Part shown: positions 12,786-14,314 of the stretch, in pieces
How positions within the stretch are numbered: the stretch's first letter is position 1
Layout: every line of letters begins with the position of its first letter
From: Verrucomicrobia subdivision 3 bacterium UBA693
GTDB lineage: Bacteria; Verrucomicrobiota; Verrucomicrobiia; Limisphaerales; UBA8199
NCBI GenBank assembly: GCA_002298785.1
Contig: DBMR01000031.1
Span: 1-14,314, forward strand
Direction: 5' to 3'
DNA: 14,314 bases
Notes under the pieces: generated by a model
The model's database searches: none
The model's input: only the letters and a program-made list of their open reading frames with translations
Told to the model about the DNA's origin: nothing
Position numbers and translations under genes: made by a program

Positions 12786-13481
12786 ATGTCCGACCTCAAA
12801 AAGCAATACGGAGACGAGTATCCGACCGCAGTGATGATGGACGGCATTCGGCTACCGCTACGCCGGGATCGTCGCTTTTCGCGCAGCTATCATTCAGACG
12901 AGCACAAGATGGGCAGTGAGATCTCGCGTTTCATGGACGGGTCAGCTTCCATCACTGCTTTAGAGCTTCAGCGAGAGTGGCCGAGTTGGACAGACGACAT
13001 GCGGAGTGACTTCTGCCAGTCGTCTTGTTGGTTGCACGAGCAGCCCGATTTTCCTGAGATGCTCCGCTTTATCATGCAGCATGGCGAACCAGAGCACTGG
13101 TCTGGCATCGCCTTGAGCGTCGCATCGCAGCTTCCGCGTGCCGAGGCGTTCGATACCCTTGTCCGAGCACTGAGGAGCACGGAGCTTGGGCGCAGTTCCA
13201 ATATCTCTCAGGCGATTGCCCATACAAAGCACTCGGAAGCAGAGGCTACGCTTCGCAGGCACCTGGAGGCATTGTGGTCGCACCCCTCGCTCTGGGAGGA
13301 CGATGATTTCCTCAATTGGGTGGGCTTTGAGGTAACGACGTGCATCGCGCACCTCATCGAGTTGGGCGCACCTCCATCTGATTTCACCGTGCAAGTGCGG
13401 CGGCTTTCAGAGCATGTCTGTTCGGCCAACCGCGACTCATGTCGCAATTTCTTGTCCGAGCACTATTCTTGGCTCTCATGA
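12786..13481 (+). CDS. Alpha-helical repeat-like protein, unknown function
   Basis: A 231-residue soluble protein that I do not recognise. No signal peptide or membrane segment is seen. From about residue 85 the sequence reads as successive helix pairs (E-M-L-R-F-I-M-Q-H, G-I-A-L-S-V-A-S-Q-L, A-F-D-T-L-V-R-A-L-R-S-T, E-A-T-L-R-R-H-L-E-A-L-W, C-I-A-H-L-I-E-L-G-A), compatible with a HEAT-like alpha solenoid. The N-terminal third is charged. Proteins of this shape occur as immunity or adaptor proteins, but nothing here proves that. Third positions are less G/C-biased than in the sulfotransferase. ATG 12786 and GTG 12780 are both possible starts, and neither has a Shine-Dalgarno; I prefer the ATG (M-S-D-L-K-K-Q-Y). 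A hairpin pair precedes the gene and a terminator-like hairpin follows it. Confidence 0.65.
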   Translation: MSDLKKQYGDEYPTAVMMDGIRLPLRRDRRFSRSYHSDEHKMGSEISRFMDGSASITALELQREWPSWTDDMRSDFCQSSCWLHEQPDFPEMLRFIMQHGEPEHWSGIALSVASQLPRAEAFDTLVRALRSTELGRSSNISQAIAHTKHSEAEATLRRHLEALWSHPSLWEDDDFLNWVGFEVTTCIAHLIELGAPPSDFTVQVRRLSEHVCSANRDSCRNFLSEHYSWLS

Positions 13482-13516
13482 TAGAGACGACGAGGACGTG
13501 GGCTAATCCCAGGCAG

Positions 13517-13541
13517 CGGACCCCGGGAGTCCGTTCTGTTT
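13517..13541 (+). terminator. Possible intrinsic terminator after the 12786 gene
   Basis: CGGAC (13517-13521) and GTCCG (13529-13533) form a stem enclosing CCCGGGA, followed by TTCTGTTT. It starts 36 bases after the stop codon. The stem is short and the T-run imperfect. Confidence 0.4.
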
Positions 13542-13599
13542 ACTATTCACGCCAGTGGCGCGGGGCCGCTGTGGAGCGCTCGGCGGCATTCGACATACG

Positions 13600-13971
13600 A
13601 TGAAACACAACGCTATATCTTGGTCTGGTATCGTGGCACTTGCCATCAGCTACATCATGGTGGTAATTGGCGTCTTATCCATTTTTTCCATTTCATTTTA
13701 CGGATCGGTGGCTCTGATCGCGGCAGGCACGGTCATGGGTTTGCTGATAGACCGCACCAAGATTCCGATGACGCGGAGTTCATGGATTATTTCGCTCGCA
13801 GGCTGCGCTATGATGTTTTGTATTTTGGCTTTGGTTGGTGAGGATGGATTGCGACAGTGGAGACCGTTGCCTGGCTTGTATATTCCAGCTTGGATTGTGT
13901 TGTTTCATGGCTCTCGGCATGTTCGCTACTTAGTTTTACATCATCAGAGACACGAAGATGTTGCCGCCTAA
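13600..13971 (+). CDS. Small multi-spanning membrane protein, unknown function
   Basis: A 123-residue protein with three clear and perhaps four membrane helices: about 7-30 (I-S-W-S-G-I-V-A-L-A-I-S-Y-I-M-V-V-I-G), 33-50 (G-S-V-A-L-I-A-A-G-T-V-M-G-L-L-I), 60-79 (S-S-W-I-I-S-L-A-G-C-A-M-M-F-C) and 93-112. The loop D-R-T-K-I-P and the His/Arg-rich tail (H-V-R-Y...H-H-Q-R-H) are polar. I recognise no family. The ATG at 13600 is chosen because the GTG-started extension back to 13555 adds an implausible Gly/Arg-rich leader. No Shine-Dalgarno is visible. It follows the 12786 gene by 118 bases on the same strand, with a possible terminator between, so co-transcription is uncertain. A cluster of stem-loops begins 9 bases after its stop codon. 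Confidence 0.6.
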   Translation: MKHNAISWSGIVALAISYIMVVIGVLSIFSISFYGSVALIAAGTVMGLLIDRTKIPMTRSSWIISLAGCAMMFCILALVGEDGLRQWRPLPGLYIPAWIVLFHGSRHVRYLVLHHQRHEDVAA

Positions 13972-13979
13972 CTGTTAAA

Positions 13980-14076
13980 GGAATGTAGAGAACGCGGGGG
14001 CACGTAAACCAGGGGCGTAGGTTTTCAGAAGTGACTTTGAACATGGCGAGATCCGCCCCCGTGTTGTCTACATTCC
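13980..14076 (+). repeat. Long imperfect inverted repeat (22-base arms)
   Basis: Arms at 13980-14001 and 14055-14076 match as inverted repeats at 20 of 22 positions, separated by 53 bases. This is far beyond chance. The arms begin GGAATGTAGA and end CGGGGGC. It begins 9 bases past the stop of the membrane-protein gene. It could be a small mobile or REP-like element, a structured 3' UTR, or part of a non-coding RNA. Confidence 0.75.
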
Positions 14077-14089
14077 CCGGTTGAACGAA

Positions 14090-14128
14090 GCCGCGGCCCA
14101 AGGTTCGTTGGGTCGTGGCCGGGGTTTT
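14090..14128 (+). terminator. 12-bp hairpin with TTTT tail
   Basis: gccgcggcccaa (14090-14101) and ttgggtcgtggc (14108-14119) form a 12-bp stem in plus-strand RNA, including two G-U pairs, with a 6-nt loop. CGGGGTTTT follows. It is a fair candidate for the terminator of the membrane-protein gene. The preceding inverted repeat argues that it may instead belong to a composite element. Confidence 0.5.
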
Positions 14129-14157
14129 AAGCGGAAAGTTCTTTGCGGAACCTGTCG

Positions 14158-14182
14158 GCGCCACCCAGCTTTGAGGTGGCGC
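14158..14182. repeat. Third stem-loop of the 14-kb cluster
   Basis: gcgccacc (14158-14165) and ggtggcgc (14175-14182) are a perfect 8-bp GC-rich inverted repeat with a 9-nt loop. It directly continues the series of stem-loops starting at 13980. Confidence 0.6.
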
Positions 14183-14212
14183 AGCCTGGTAGCGCGGGAG
14201 AGCGTGCCAAGT

Positions 14213-14252
14213 GGAACCACGGAATAAGCGGAAGACGCGGAAAGGGAGGAGA
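14213..14252. repeat. Dispersed intergenic repeat, copy 3 (diverged)
   Basis: ggaaccacggaataagcgg..gacgcggaaagggagg resembles the repeats at 5603-5655 and 7921-7973 in the same order of blocks, but with more changes. The following bases up to the window end (gacggcagtgacgggagtgacg) are a short degenerate tandem of about 9 bases. Confidence 0.6.
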
Positions 14253-14314
14253 GCGGGACCGCATTGACGGCAGTGACGGGAGTGACGTTGAGGGAACGGA
14301 TTGCGTTATGGATT

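Noticed and set aside
13964..14087. Integron attC site: GCCTAAC at the stop codon of the membrane-protein gene and GTTGAAC at 14080-14086 around a long inverted repeat
   Set aside because: The two ends fit the loose attC ends (RYYYAAC/GTTRRRY) but pair poorly with each other. No similar site precedes the gene, and no integrase or second cassette boundary is visible. The inverted repeat is reported on its own instead.
1..14314. CRISPR array, tRNA, rRNA, insertion sequence
   Set aside because: No regularly spaced identical repeats with unique spacers, no cloverleaf or rRNA-like sequence, and no transposase frame could be found by eye.

Overview
The window looks like chromosomal DNA from a Verrucomicrobiota bacterium (Limisphaerales/Pedosphaera-like); I infer this and have not tested it. 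The reasons are: secreted Gfo/Idh/MocA and ThuA-like enzymes with export signals; a C-terminal module of the type Y-x-V-E-A-S-S-D-L...W...F-Y-R-V on the sulfotransferase, common in that phylum; few strong Shine-Dalgarno sequences; and repeat-rich intergenic DNA carrying a dispersed 'ccacggaatac' element. I see no rRNA, tRNA, CRISPR array, insertion sequence or transposase.

Layout. (1) Positions 1-4184, minus strand: a ThuA-like protein, a Tat-exported Gfo/Idh/MocA protein and a YceI-family protein, read in that order from a candidate promoter at 4156-4184. All three carry export signals, so this looks like a periplasmic sugar/lipid-related cluster. The YceI gene, its terminator and the last bases of the oxidoreductase gene have been tandemly duplicated. 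The distal YceI copy carries one TAA nonsense codon. The oxidoreductase lacks the residues expected for catalysis. (2) 4355-5308, minus: a STELLO/DUF288-like glycosyltransferase with its own extended -10 promoter. (3) 5309-6075: mostly non-coding, repeat-bearing DNA. (4) 6076-7973, minus: the detached C-terminal tip of a polymorphic toxin (HNH nuclease domain) followed directly by a SUKH-type immunity protein with a 300-residue extension. A decayed, frameshifted stretch and a dispersed repeat lie upstream, so this is a relic or orphan toxin-immunity module. (5) 8212-9998, plus: an exported arylsulfate sulfotransferase with its catalytic His/Arg set intact. It converges on (6) 10020-10538, minus, a small membrane protein. 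(7) 10830-11804, minus: an NDUFA9/NmrA-like NAD(P)-binding protein starting at GTG. (8) 11805-12785: about 1 kb without a credible gene, holding a helically phased TTACC array and inverted repeats. (9) 12786-13971, plus: two unrecognised genes (a soluble alpha-helical protein and a small membrane protein), then a 200-bp cluster of three stem-loops and a third copy of the dispersed repeat.

The genes do not form one pathway. The two coherent units are the exported ThuA/oxidoreductase/YceI cluster and the HNH-SUKH pair. I did not find a clearly new complete system. The strongest leads are the HNH-SUKH module, the residue-depleted oxidoreductase, the mosaic YceI duplication, the phased TTACC array and the stem-loop cluster near 14 kb. 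All coordinates and identity counts were made by hand.
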